A DNA stretch of 64,000 nucleotides from Cyanoderma ruficeps (taxonomy: Eukaryota > Chordata > Aves > Passeriformes > Timaliidae): contig VZDJ01000049.1 in assembly GCA_008694505.1 (NCBI GenBank), positions 3,811,932 to 3,875,931 on the forward strand, in the 5' to 3' direction. This document shows positions 1 through 11,392 of the stretch, in pieces; position 1 is the first letter of the stretch, and each line of letters opens with the position of its first letter. The translations under genes were made by a program, and so were the position numbers. Below the pieces are notes generated by a model. The model was not told the origin of the DNA, did no database searches, and worked only from the letters and a program-made list of their open reading frames with translations.

Positions 1-1270
1 TTCCTGTCTCTTAAGACAATAATTAAATACTTCTAGTACTCTTTAAATCATAGTTTACCCACACTAATTTTAGAACAGAGCATTCTGTATACTCACATTG
101 TTTAAACACAGATCTGAAGCTGGGGCAGAGCTGTCCAGGAAAACATCCACTATTGTCACCAACATAATTTTTAGCACACAGTAACTTCCCTTTTCAAACT
201 GCAAGTGGTTTTTAAGTACAATAAGTAAGGATTGAGGAAAAATCAGTTAAAATTCTTTATCCAAGTTATTTTCTCCTTTTGCTTTGGAATCAAAATTTTT
301 TGCCTTCGTGAGTTTGACTTGTACAATTGAAACATGGAACTGAAGTCATGTATTCTCCATCAAAAGAATATTCAATATATTTTACTGCTCTGTGCTTAAA
401 TCAGAGCAATGGTGAGCTACATTTATGTTCCCAAAAATCACTCTCTTGAATATGTATCTGTTAATATTTTCCTCAAGCCACATTTAAAAGACGTTTCTGC
501 TGGAGTTTCCAACGTGTGCCAGCGGGAGATGGATTGAAAGCAAGAACTGTGAGCTCTCACCTTCAACCTGTCTATCACATTGCCCGAGTGTGAATCCAGC
601 TCAGCACCAGCCGACAGCACCTTTCTCCCTTTCCCTCCACACGAAAGCCAATAATAAACTTTTCAAGGTTTCCAGAAAGTTCTTCAGGTACAAATGTGTC
701 ATTTTATAAAAGCCTCTCCTACTTGGTTTCGAGCACGTTAGTGGTGCTCACCAGGAGGGCTTGATTGCTAAAAATAAATGTAATTTCCCACCTATTTTTG
801 GTGGGCAGCCGTGGAATGCTGCTATAGAGAAGTAGTGCCACTGTGTGTGGAAATGAATAGTGGTGTGCAAAGGGGACGTTTTCTGCATTGAACAGATGTG
901 ATCTGAATGAGGAAGTCAAAGAGTGACTTTTTCTACAAGTTGTGCTCAATATCTGAAAGCCAAGTGAACTATTTTGAATATTCCTATAAAATACAACGAA
1001 TTTCTCATACTGCCAAAATAGATTACTGTGGGCTTATTCTCACTAGGGTTTCCTTTCCTATTGCAATTGCCTTCACTCTTCCAAGGGGAGTGTGCAACTC
1101 TTTTTTGACTTCATGGGATTACAGACTGCAATTTAAACCCCAAGCTCTGTATTTGATGGTAGGGAAAGAAGAAGAACTGTGAGGGCATGAAATAAATGGA
1201 GAAATGAGGAAAAAAATACAGAAAAATGTGAACCTGAAGTTGAAAAAAACCATATTTTTTTGTCCTTCAT

Positions 1271-1326
1271 GGGGGGTTTGGTTTGGGTTTTTTGGTTTGG
1301 TTTTTTTGGGTTTTTTGGGTTTTTTT
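1271..1326 (+). repeat. G/T low-complexity tract with spaced G runs
   Basis: A G6 run followed by G2-G3 runs separated by T tracts of three to seven bases. Similar but shorter tracts occur at about 56,409-56,450 and elsewhere. The G runs are on the plus strand, which is the template strand for CDH13, so a G-quadruplex could form there in principle. Confidence 0.85.
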
Positions 1327-3043
1327 AAGGCACTGTCTACCTTTCAAATAAAATTGGGAAAATTGATCAGGTTAACCTGCCAGGGAATAAATAATCCTGC
1401 CTTTGTGCCGTGGTGAGTTTTCCATTCAGCTGCATCTCTCCTCCACAATAACAGCAGGACGGGTCTGTCTGTTGGCAATGCACGCTGAGGCAAACCCTGC
1501 CTGCACTGACAATTTATTTATTAACTGGCTTTTTTGGCTTTGGCACTTGGAGCAGTGACCACAGCACAGCCCTGCTGTCAGAGGGGACGATGTCCCTGTC
1601 ACCACCCCTGGGGACATCAGGCTGGGATTTACACCATGGTGAGGCAGGGGGGGACGGGGCTTCAACTGCAGCATCCCAGCCTCGAACCACATCATCAATT
1701 TCTGGCACACGATCGCAGGTTCTGGGGATTTATCACCCTCTTCATGCACTTTTAAAGGACCTGGATGACAGATGGTGGTGTGGAGGCTGCCAGGCCCGTG
1801 ACTCCTGCAGAGCCTGCACGGAGGGGATGGTGAGGCAATATCCACCAAGGGTGATTTAGAAGTGTATAAACATAAACTGAGGCTTTATACCGCTAATAAA
1901 GCCTGCCCAGAGGGCTGCAGCACGCTCCCTCTCTGCAGGCTGCCACACAGCCAGGAGGGTTTTTTTTCAGATAATGCTTTCCTGGGGCTGCAGGATCTTT
2001 CTATTTATTGATTACATGGATGAGTTTATCTCATGTGTCCAAAGTTCTTGGAGTTAAAAAACTCATCTCTCTCTCTTCTGAGAGAACAGGAGATGCACGA
2101 GGCAGGAGCAAAAGCCCAGGTGCAAAAGCCACGGGCAAGTAAATTAGTGCATAAATTTCCTTTTGCAAACAATTGCATCCCAAATTGCACAAATTCATTT
2201 GAGCCCTTGTGTTCCAGCACCCAGCAAGGACTCCAGCTTTTTTTAAAAAAAAAATTCATTTTTTCTTTAATTAAGAAACACACTCATTTTTATTTCATGA
2301 ACCTGAGCTATAATGCAAAAGGATCCAAAACTCCAGCCATGACTGCTCTGTGCAGGGAAGTGTGAGCACTTCACTACATGAATTGTCCTGTTAATGCTTT
2401 TACAGCCTTTAACATCAGGCATTAATGCTGATCTGGCCATCGGGCTGATTTTTGGGATATCTGGTGTGTAACTATGGAACAGCAAAAGAAAGCTCATTTT
2501 AGCACTGAGCACGCCAATCACCTGTGCAGAAATGCAAAGGGAATTTTCTGTCTGGGACTGAAGGACGTGACTCATTTCCAGTCCTCTCAAGAAGAACAGT
2601 AATTCTGCCTGAGCTGCTCTGCAGCTTTTGGTGGGTTGATTTCACCTCTTTCTGCTGGAAATCAGGAAAAACTGAGCCCTGGAGTGCCCTGTCCCAGACA
2701 CTCCCATCACAGACCCAGCCTGAGGGAACTGCTAATTGCCACACACGAGATTATTTTCATTTCCTCCAAATGTACTGGTTTGAGCACACTTGCATACCTG
2801 GGAACCTGTTAATTACTTGATAGCGCTTTAATGGGTTATTCCTCTCAATTCCAAATTAGCAGATTACAGTGGAGGTACAGCTCTGTCTGCCATAATACAA
2901 CAAATTATTAATAAATACATATCTCTTCTTTCCATCATGCACGTACACAGTAACTAAAATATACCAGAATCACTAATAAAAGATCAGATATTTGTGTCTA
3001 GATATGCTGATCTCTCTGCAATATATGCACATCATACATATTA

Positions 3044-3065
3044 AATATATATATATATATATATA
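3044..3065 (+). repeat. (TA)n microsatellite ending at an N
   Basis: About eleven TA units run up to an undetermined base at 3,066. The true repeat length is likely uncertain in the assembly. Confidence 0.92.
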
Positions 3066-6000
3066 NACAATAACCATATTCATATACAGCTGTATTTTAT
3101 TCCACACAGATCTGGGAAAAATTTCCTACTGGGATATACAAAGCAGCTGCGGATAATTAGCCTGGCTGCTGCTTGGCTTCTGCTTGGAAATTTAAATATT
3201 GACATTACAGATGTTTCCACCTAGTTCGCATCCGTTACATTTACAGGCCAGATTACAAAGGATTTTGAGGCAGCGAGTGGAGTTTTGCTGAAATGCAGAT
3301 GATTAATCCCAAGAAAGGATGGTTGAAAGTTTGCCATCAGCAAGTTTTCAAGTTGGCCCAGAACTGAACACATCTGGAGCTAAAGGAACTTAGAAACTGC
3401 TCTGCTGAGTTATTCCCAAAGCTGAGCCTTCCATCTCCAGCAGGAATGCTGGTTTTAACAAATAAAGGAGTTTTGTGTATTCTCTACCTTCCTTTGACTC
3501 AGAGGCTTCCTCATCCACAGTTTCATCCCAATTTATTATTTCATTTTCCACAAGAGCTCATAGCAGTAAGTTTCCTAATTAAATTTGTAACATTTGGCAT
3601 TTCAAACCTCCTCTAAATCTAAGTATTGCTGTGAGTGGCGGTGCTGCGAGTCAAAAAACTTCAGGTTCAAACATTTAATTTTGAGACAGTTTTGAGGTGA
3701 ATTTTCTGAGATATTTCTGCTTTGCAGATCAGATCTAGAGATACTTCTAAGTTTATACTGCAAGAACCCAACTCAATAAAATATCAACAAATAAACATTT
3801 ATGCACAACACTGTAACTTCTGTGACTCAAATGTCACCCTAACCCTGCTGCAGGGAGAATCAGAAGACTGAAGAACTCCAGATTCTACTTTTATCTAAAT
3901 AAAAAGATATAATATCCTTTACTATCTTTTTCTAATGGCTCTTCGTGACTTTTTTTAAGATTTTTAATCTTTCAGCAAAAAGACAACTTCTAAACACACC
4001 CTTTATTTCCCTCTGTCCCCTGGGATTTACAGGTCGAAAGGAAGTAGAAGACTTTGAGACTTCACCGAATTCGCTGCAATTTGATTCGTTTTACAGCTTT
4101 GGCAACCTTTTCCTGCCACAGGCCAGCAAGGATTGCAAGGCACAGATAAAGAGTCTGGAAAACAGTACCAGAATATTTGAAATGTATCAAAGCTGGCAGC
4201 AGGTGTATAAAAGCCAAGGATGCCATATTTATTTTTGCCACTTTGCTTGGCCAGCCGGCCTTTTGCTTCCCTCCCATGGACTCCTTTGACTCCATCTATC
4301 GTATACAATCCTATTTCTATTAATTTATGTATTAAACTTACTGTTAAGTATGAAATAAAACACAACAAACCAACTATCCTGGCAGGTTATTCTAAATAAA
4401 AAGGCACCATTTCAGCACCCGTTTCCATTTACCTGAACCACCGCACTCTTTTCCAGTGCAATGATACTCAGTCCCTTCCTCATGCTTTATCCATCTCCAC
4501 AAATTACTGTTTTATGATACTGCAGAAGCCTCTAGGCTATTCTTCTTAATTCCTTCTGCTTCCTCTCTAAATGTCTCCAAGTGTCCCTTTATTTCCAGCA
4601 ATTATTTATAGACATCTGTCAGTCCAGACTCCTTGGCTGGAATGCAATGGATCCAGGCTATTGTGCAGCCCACAAAACAAGTTACTTCCTATAAATGCAA
4701 TTCTCAAGCAATTTTGCTAAACCACTGCCGTTAAGATTTTACCCCACTGGGTTTTGCAGCATATTGTTGTAAGTCACATCATGTCAAATGCGTTTAAAAT
4801 AATTTCTGTTAAGTGCCTCCAGCGAGAGAAATGAGGTGGCTGCCGAGTTCATTTAACCCTCCTCCGCTTTCCAACCTCTAGAAGTGAGATGTCCAAATGT
4901 TCCTGCCTGCCCGTGGAATCCGTGGGACTGGAGTCACCCCCATCAGTGTGCTGAGGTGAGGTTGCTGCAAGACACAGATCCTCAACCCCCTGAGCTGGCA
5001 GCTGGAAAAATCAGAGATCTACAGGAAATAAACTGGGTCGTAACTCAGGAAACGAAACTGTGAGAAATCAGCAGCGAACGCAAAACCCGCTAGAGTCAGT
5101 CCAAAAATTGCCATCAGTGTCACTGATCAGGCCCAGCCATTATTTCCCTGGTACACAGATGCTGACTGCAACCTCATACAGAAATGAGAGCTGGTATAAA
5201 TAAAAAACAACAAATTAAACTGGTTCTTCTGTCTCCACACTGTTTCTGCTGGTCTTCCAATTTATTTATTTATGATAAATAGCCTCCGAGTTTGCAGTTC
5301 CTCCAGGAGAAGATCTAATGGAAATCTCAGCACATCTGTGGTCACTTTAAGCACACGATTGAGTGTACTTTGTTAGGATTTGACTCTGGGCTATTTTCAG
5401 AACCATGACAATTTTCCCTGAAAAGAGCTAATTTACTGTAACTAACTATATTATTAAATTTCCCTAGGAGTGATACATCAAGAAATAAATCTGTAGCAAT
5501 ATCACCTAGCAGTCACATATTTTTACCATTAATTATAAGATCTGGCAAGCCCTAGCTTGAAATTCAGATGAATTCTCATCGTAATGCAGTTTATATTCTC
5601 AGTAATTATAGGCAGGTATTTGCCTCTCCAGAAATGTGATGGCACATAAATTGTAGGTGTCCAAATAACCAGTGGTGTTTACTGAGAGTTTAAAAATCAC
5701 ACACACAAAAATGTGAATGACCTTAGTGACATAAAAAATCTATTTAAACAATATCCAAACCATCCTCACTGGGACTGTGCTCAAAAGGCTCTTTAATTAT
5801 TCATAGACAGATTAAATAAATGCAAAAATCACACACTCTTTCCATGTTTTCTTCAGTTTTCGTGGATTTATATCAATCTCAAATAGAAGAGAAAAGATTC
5901 TTAAAAGGGGCTTGGCACAGCTTTTCCCTGTAATTTCTGTGTTGTTCCCTAATCAAGGAATTGACTTTCAAATAATTAACGAAAGAAAGTCACTTTGTAA

Positions 6001-7959
6001 AACCATAAAAAGCTGGAAAATATGTCTTACACAACACCAGGGAAATTCAACATGAATATTCACTTGATTTTTAAAATTGAAGTCTACATATTTAAGTTTT
6101 TGTAGCTAACTCTCTCCAAGATTTATTTATCAGTAATTCTCTGATATTCCTGATGAATAGACATCAATGCAGAGTAAATAAATGAGTGGAAAGTCTCTTG
6201 AGAATTCCATTGGTTTTTTGACTGGTAAAATTGTGGCCTAAAAACACAGGGACTCTGTAATAGATAATTTAAAGTAAGATAATGATATCTTCTGAATGGT
6301 TTAAAAAGGCCCCAAATCCTTCCAATGAGTTTCTCTCTATATTTGCATCTTTCTCAACATAATTGTGCATCTCTTGTGGAACTATTGGTATCCATGGACA
6401 TTCGCACTTTGGTCCAGGGAACACCAAGACAAATCCAAGACACCCACTTGAGCGTTTTTTATTTCAGTGAGTGGGTTGGATTCAGAGCTTAAACGAGGCT
6501 GAAGGTGATAAGAAATAAGGTTTGCATGCAATGCAAAACCTTCCTTTTGCAGCTTCAGAAATGCAATAAAGCACAATTGCAATGCAAAGGGAAGAGCTCA
6601 GGAATCTCACACACAAACACATCAGGATTTCTATCCAAGTGTGATGTGCAACCTTTGATTTGGAACAGCACAACAGCTGGTGGGTCCCATCCAGCTTCGA
6701 ACATTCTCTGATAACCTCTGTGATAAAATAGCAGAGCCTGATGAATAATTAGAAGAAATGTGCCATAAGTTGTGAAGAACTATGGGAAACAGAGGTAAAC
6801 ACGAGGAAATCCTGGCTGAGTGAGTGTCCTGTGCATTGAGAGCTGTGACTGATTCCAGCCAGCCCTGATTCCACAGGTACAATTTTTCACACAAAATAAA
6901 TTTTGCGAGCATTGGTGCTCTTGACACCAGGCAAATAAGGTTATGAAGTTTAACGTGATGAATAGCTGGAGGGAAGGGAAGGAGGGTAAAGGAAGGAAAG
7001 TTGAGGAAAATTATTCAAACTTTGGCTAACGGGAAAGACAATCAAAATGCTTAATGATACCTGAGCCAATACAAAGCAGCAATAGGAGAGAATGGATGAA
7101 AGTGTTACCGAAGAATTCACTGGAAGCTGGGCTGAGAAACATCTCCACTGAATCAGAAGTGTAAACTTCAATATAAGGAGGGGGAAAAAAGGAAAAGCAA
7201 GGAGAGTTTATGGATAATGAAAATAGAGAATTGCCAGTTAAAAAAATGTACCAGAAACCTACAACAGAAAAGGGTGTTCCACTGGCAGCCATACTCTCAA
7301 ATATGAAACATTTCTTGTTTGGCTGAAGAGATCATCAATACCTTCATTACATGCTTGTCATAAGTGAGGTAAATAAACATTACCTCAAAATTTTAATCTG
7401 TTGAAGGAGCAGCTTTTCATGCATTTCGTACCCCCAGGATTTTAGATATGAAGTACTTTATGTGAAAATATAAAATTCACCAGAAAGCTCACATAACATA
7501 AGGGAAGAGTTTAACTTGGATGGTTGTACCCACATTAAAACTTGGAACAATATCTCACTCCTGTTGAACTTCCTCATCAGACAAAATCAACAGGAAATTT
7601 AATCAGAATATTTTCCGTACTAAATTTAATTATCAATGTGTTTTTGTTTTGCTGCAACTGTTGTATCTGCATTTACAACATCTGTTTATCAGCATTGTTC
7701 GGTATTTCAATCTGCCCTGCAACATTAGTTTATTCATAATGTGCTTTCCATTTATTTGTGTTATTTACTAGACTCATGCTACGTAAACAAATAAAAATAA
7801 CTCTTCCAGTAACTAAACTTACTGAAAAAAAAGTGAAATTCCCACTCTGCACAGAAATTGCTGGTGGTATTTGGTTTGAATCTTAATCATATCCTAGGGG
7901 TTGTCTTCGTTGATTCCAGACATGAATAAAAAACACGAACCTANTGGCACGGGGCTCAC

Positions 7960-8104
7960 CTGTGGCAGATCCCTCCATGACGTGGCCAATGTAGGGGCCC
8001 TCCTTGAACACGGGCCTGTTGTCGTTCTGGTCGATGACGGAGATGTCCAGGCGGACCGGCCCGTCGATGGTTTTCCCGTTCATATCCACCACCTCCACTT
8101 CCAG
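7960..8104 (-). CDS. CDH13: CDH13 internal exon: end of EC1, calcium linker and start of EC2 (48 codons plus 1 base)
   Basis: On the minus strand the exon follows an acceptor ending ctctttgcacag and stops at CCACAG before a gtgagc donor. It starts in phase 0, matching the upstream exon, and ends after the first base of a codon (phase 1). Its 48 complete codons begin [10 protein letters not shown]. Residues 24-33 ([10 protein letters not shown]) hold the DxNDNxP calcium linker motif that joins EC1 to EC2. Residues 35-44 ([10 protein letters not shown]) are the first EC2 strand, where Glu44 is the usual EC2 calcium ligand. The [11 protein letters not shown] sequence is characteristic of T-cadherin; classical cadherins have different residues here. 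No stop or frameshift interrupts it. One undetermined base (7,944) lies in the intron 16 bases beyond the exon edge and does not affect coding. The next exon, continuing EC2, would lie to the left of the window start. Confidence 0.94.
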
Positions 8105-8140
8105 CTGTGCAAAGAGCAAAAGGAAGAGTCATGAGCTCGC
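8105..8140 (-). promoter_or_regulatory. CDH13: 3' splice site of the downstream CDH13 exon with candidate branch point
   Basis: The minus strand reads cttccttttgctctttgcac then ag at the exon edge: a good pyrimidine tract ending in a consensus acceptor. A catgac segment about 25 bases upstream is at a suitable distance for a branch point; that assignment is inference. This site ends the 44,179-base intron. Confidence 0.8.
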
Positions 8141-9700
8141 TGTCACAGGGAGAAGAGTAAGGAAAAAATGGGTTCTGGTGAGCGTTGGTGCAGCGAGACC
8201 CTGCCAAAGACACCACTTGAAGCTCATTCTTTTGGACCAGGCTCAGGGCAGATTTCTCCTCTAAGCAAAAGAGACAAATGTACATTCAAACTGGCAGCTT
8301 GAAATGCCATATTGCCCAAAGAATTAATTGAGTACAGCTGAAAAAAAACCCCAGAAACAAGACCCCTTGCAAATATGATCCTAATCATGTGAAGATTTGG
8401 TTAGAATTTGTTTCTTTTATCTAGCACACCTCCAGTGGACACCTGGAGAATTATCATGGTAGAATTGACATTAAGGCTGAAGCAAAAGCCTTTTTAAAAA
8501 CAAACCCAGGAAAAACAAACAAACAAAAAATAAAACAAATGCGGGAATGCTGTAGACATTTATATCTTTTCTCAATGGTGATGGCATGAAGTGTTTGTTA
8601 GGCCATTTTCAGAGTTCTCTGGGTTTTCTAATTAGGTGTGGAAGAATGAAAGAACATCTGCAGACTCAATCAAGTGTGTATATTCACAAGCTGAAGATTT
8701 GTTTGGATTTTACTTCCAGAAACTGGAGAGAAAGATCTTGTTGTACACCTCAACCCTCCAAACCATGTGCAGTGCAAAGTCCCAACGAGTCACCAGGGCA
8801 AACTACGCCAAAACTTCTTAAACAACAGAGAAATCAATGTAGATTGCAACCGTGTGCTATACCTGCAGCTCTCTCCACTCACAAGAAATCAATAAAATAC
8901 ACCAATAAACATGTCTGAGACACCACTATCATTCTCACCTGCCCTCCCCATCCCCAGACTCAAGTCTTTAATGGAGTTAAGCCAGCCAGAAAATGAACCT
9001 GAGCTCAGACGTTAATATTGCTCTCTCTCAGTCTTTCCCTGAGAAAATGGTGCCAGCAGGGGCTGGAAGTCTCTGAGCATTTTGTTTACACTGTTAATTT
9101 ATTCTACATTGCCCTGTCTCATACCTGTAAGTTATTTATAACTTAGTGATAAAACCTACTGGGAAAGAAATAGGTCAGAATCCTAATTCCTTATTAAAAT
9201 GGATGGCTTGTTATCAGCTTTCTCTGGTTTTTGTTATGTTTATAAATACCTTCCACTTTTTTAATTCAGTGTGTTGGGTGTGAGTAGGAGTATTTGTTAT
9301 GAGTGAGACACCTACTCACAGGCACTGTTTGTAAATAGTGTCACAGTCCATTTTAACATCTACTCACTGCTTATCCTCACTTGTCTAGGAATTGTTCTTG
9401 CAAGCCTTTCCCAGGCCTTATTTTTTATTATATGGCTTCATATAATTCATATGGCTTAAAGGCAGACAGATACTCTGATTGGAATGATTCCTGTAGCTTT
9501 GGCACAGCTGAAGATTTCTGGGAAATCTGAGGATTTTACCTCCCCTTTCACTTTTGGGCTTGTTCAGCTCTGAACCCCAAAGTCAATGCAGGAATCTTTG
9601 CAATGGGATGTGATGGGGACAGGGAAGGGAAAAGTGATTCCATTCCTGAACTACATTAAAGTCAGACGCTCTTTTAGCTCCAGTTGGAAACTGCTGACAA

Positions 9701-10175
9701 AATGAATCATAAAATAATTTGGCTTGGAAGGGACCTTTAAAGTTCATCTATTTCCACCCCCTGCCATGGGCAGGGAAACCTTCCACTGGACCAGGTTCCA
9801 ATTCCTACCCAACCTGGCTTTGGAGGTTTTCCAGGGATGGGACATCCACCACATCTCTGGACAACCCACGAGAGTGTTTTACCACCCTAATTGTCAATTC
9901 CCTCTCCTTGTACCTAATTTAAATCTCTTCTCTTTTTGTTCAAAACCATCACTCTTTGTCCTATCAAACAGGACCTGCTGAATGTTTATCCTCAGCCTTT
10001 TGGTAATCCCCTGAAAGGGGCTCTAAGATCCTCCTGGAGCCTTTTCTTCTCTGGGTTGAACACCCCAACTCCCTGAGCTTATCCTTACAGGAGAAGTGTT
10101 CCAGCCCTCTGCTCATTTTTGTGGCCTCCTCTGGACCCACATATCCTGTGCCGAAGGCTCCAGAGCTGGACACTT
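9701..10175 (-). mobile_element. CR1 LINE fragment, 3' end, minus strand
   Basis: The plus strand reads as the reverse complement of a CR1 3' end: a degenerate tail (aatcataaaataattt), then ttggaagggacctttaaagt, ccccctgccatgggcaggga, ccttccactggaccaggtt, and later ctccagccctctgctcat and ccagagctggac. These blocks are in the order expected for the bird CR1 3' region. On the minus strand, 10,060-10,140 still translates to ATKMSRGLEHF and KLRELG, a remnant of the C-terminal part of CR1 ORF2. The copy is 5'-truncated, as CR1 copies usually are, and is broken by substitutions, so it is not active. It lies in the CDH13 transcription direction. This element is the best evidence that the host is a bird or other sauropsid. 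Confidence 0.93.
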
Positions 10176-11321
10176 TATCACAGTAAAACTGACTCATCAA
10201 AACTATGTTAATTGCTTGGAGAAGTGAAAGAATAGCAATATTTCTCTGTGAAATTCCAGAAAATTAATTTTCAAATTCAAGATAATTTGCTCTTAATCTA
10301 TCTCTCAGTATCAAGTGACTGTGCTGTTCATTGGAAAGAACAAAGACTTTGCTAAATTTAAAAAAAACTTCAGCTGCTTTATCAAAATTGTAAGTTGTTT
10401 AAAACAAAGGGTGATCTAACACTAGTTTTTGGGGTTTTTTTCTCAGACTTGCACAGATAAAGGAAAAGAATAGGAGATTCTTATTAATGACTGAAATAGA
10501 TTTACTTTATCTTTGCCAAGTCCACCGCATCTGAGAGCAACTGTCCAAAAAATTTGGCATGACAGGTCTGTAGGAACAGCTACATGATATCTTCTTCATT
10601 TTATTAAGATGACGGAGGACTTTATTTTATTAATCTTTGTACAATAATTTTCAAGCCTGTCCTGAGTTAACTCACCAGCTCCTTTAAATCCATTCTGCAA
10701 TGCTCTCAAAAGAAAAACCTGCAGCACTGAAGTTATGGCCATCCTTCTTTATGTGACCAGTCTGTGAAAGAAGCTGTCTGATATCTCACTTCCCCATGAA
10801 AAACAACAACAAAACCACCCCAAATTAAAACAAGGAAAAAAAAAAAGCCAAAAAAAATTCATAAACTCTACTCACAAAATAACAACAGAAGTATATTGTT
10901 ATTTCCAAAAACCCAACGCGTGCAAGTGAGAAAAGCATTCAAGTAGAAGACAATGCTGGCACTTTGAACAGGCTGTAAATAAAACCAGGTGGAAAATTAC
11001 ATTGTCCTAACTAACAGAACTGCAATATTTCAGTCCTCCAATGCAGAAGGCAAGAAAGCCCGTCTGGTTTTAATGTAAAACTTGACTGATGTATGAAAGA
11101 TACTGAATTAATTCTTATGATAACAAGAGATTGGAATGGCACATTGAGAGAGGGCTTAAGTTCCTACCTGACTATAACAACGCAGCTCCAAGGACATGGG
11201 CTAGGCAGAAAGACAGATTTGAATGAGTTGAGAAAAAAAACCCCCAACTTGCAGAGTCCTGTGGCTGTTTACTTTGTGAAAAACTGATGCTTTCCCACTT
11301 AAAAGTTATGGAATTGTGTTC

Positions 11322-11392
11322 ATGAGGGTGGAAAGTCGATGGTCCCTGCCAACCCAAACCATTCCACGACTCAGTGATAATGATGAAGTTCA
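11322..11392 (+). mobile_element. CR1 LINE 3' tail, plus strand
   Basis: The segment reads ggtggaaagtcgatggtccc then tgccaacccaaaccattcc, which is the last part of a CR1 3' UTR in sense orientation. It is followed by a decayed terminal repeat (cacgactcagtgataatga) where consensus copies have ATTCTATG units. Only about 70 bases are recognisable. It is opposite in orientation to the copy at 9.7 kb, so it is a separate insertion. Confidence 0.8.

Larger units (their letters stand above)
1..7959 (-). other. CDH13: CDH13 intron downstream of the 7,960-8,104 exon (partial)
   Basis: This is AT-rich noncoding sequence from the donor at 7,954-7,959 (gtgagc on the minus strand) to the window start, where the intron is still open. 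It contains a T- and G-rich run at 1,271-1,326, a TA microsatellite at 3,044-3,065 and a somewhat GC-richer, unremarkable stretch at about 1,420-1,960. I see no interspersed element I can name and no further exon. Open frames in both strands are short and carry no recognisable domain. Confidence 0.8.

Noticed and set aside
1426..1859. Overlapping frames on both strands in a GC-richer patch
   Set aside because: Several overlapping frames in different phases with low-complexity Pro/Ser/Cys content and no domain.
7901..8134. Plus-strand open frame covering the downstream exon
   Set aside because: It is the antisense shadow of the CDH13 exon, whose minus-strand frame has splice sites and clear cadherin motifs.
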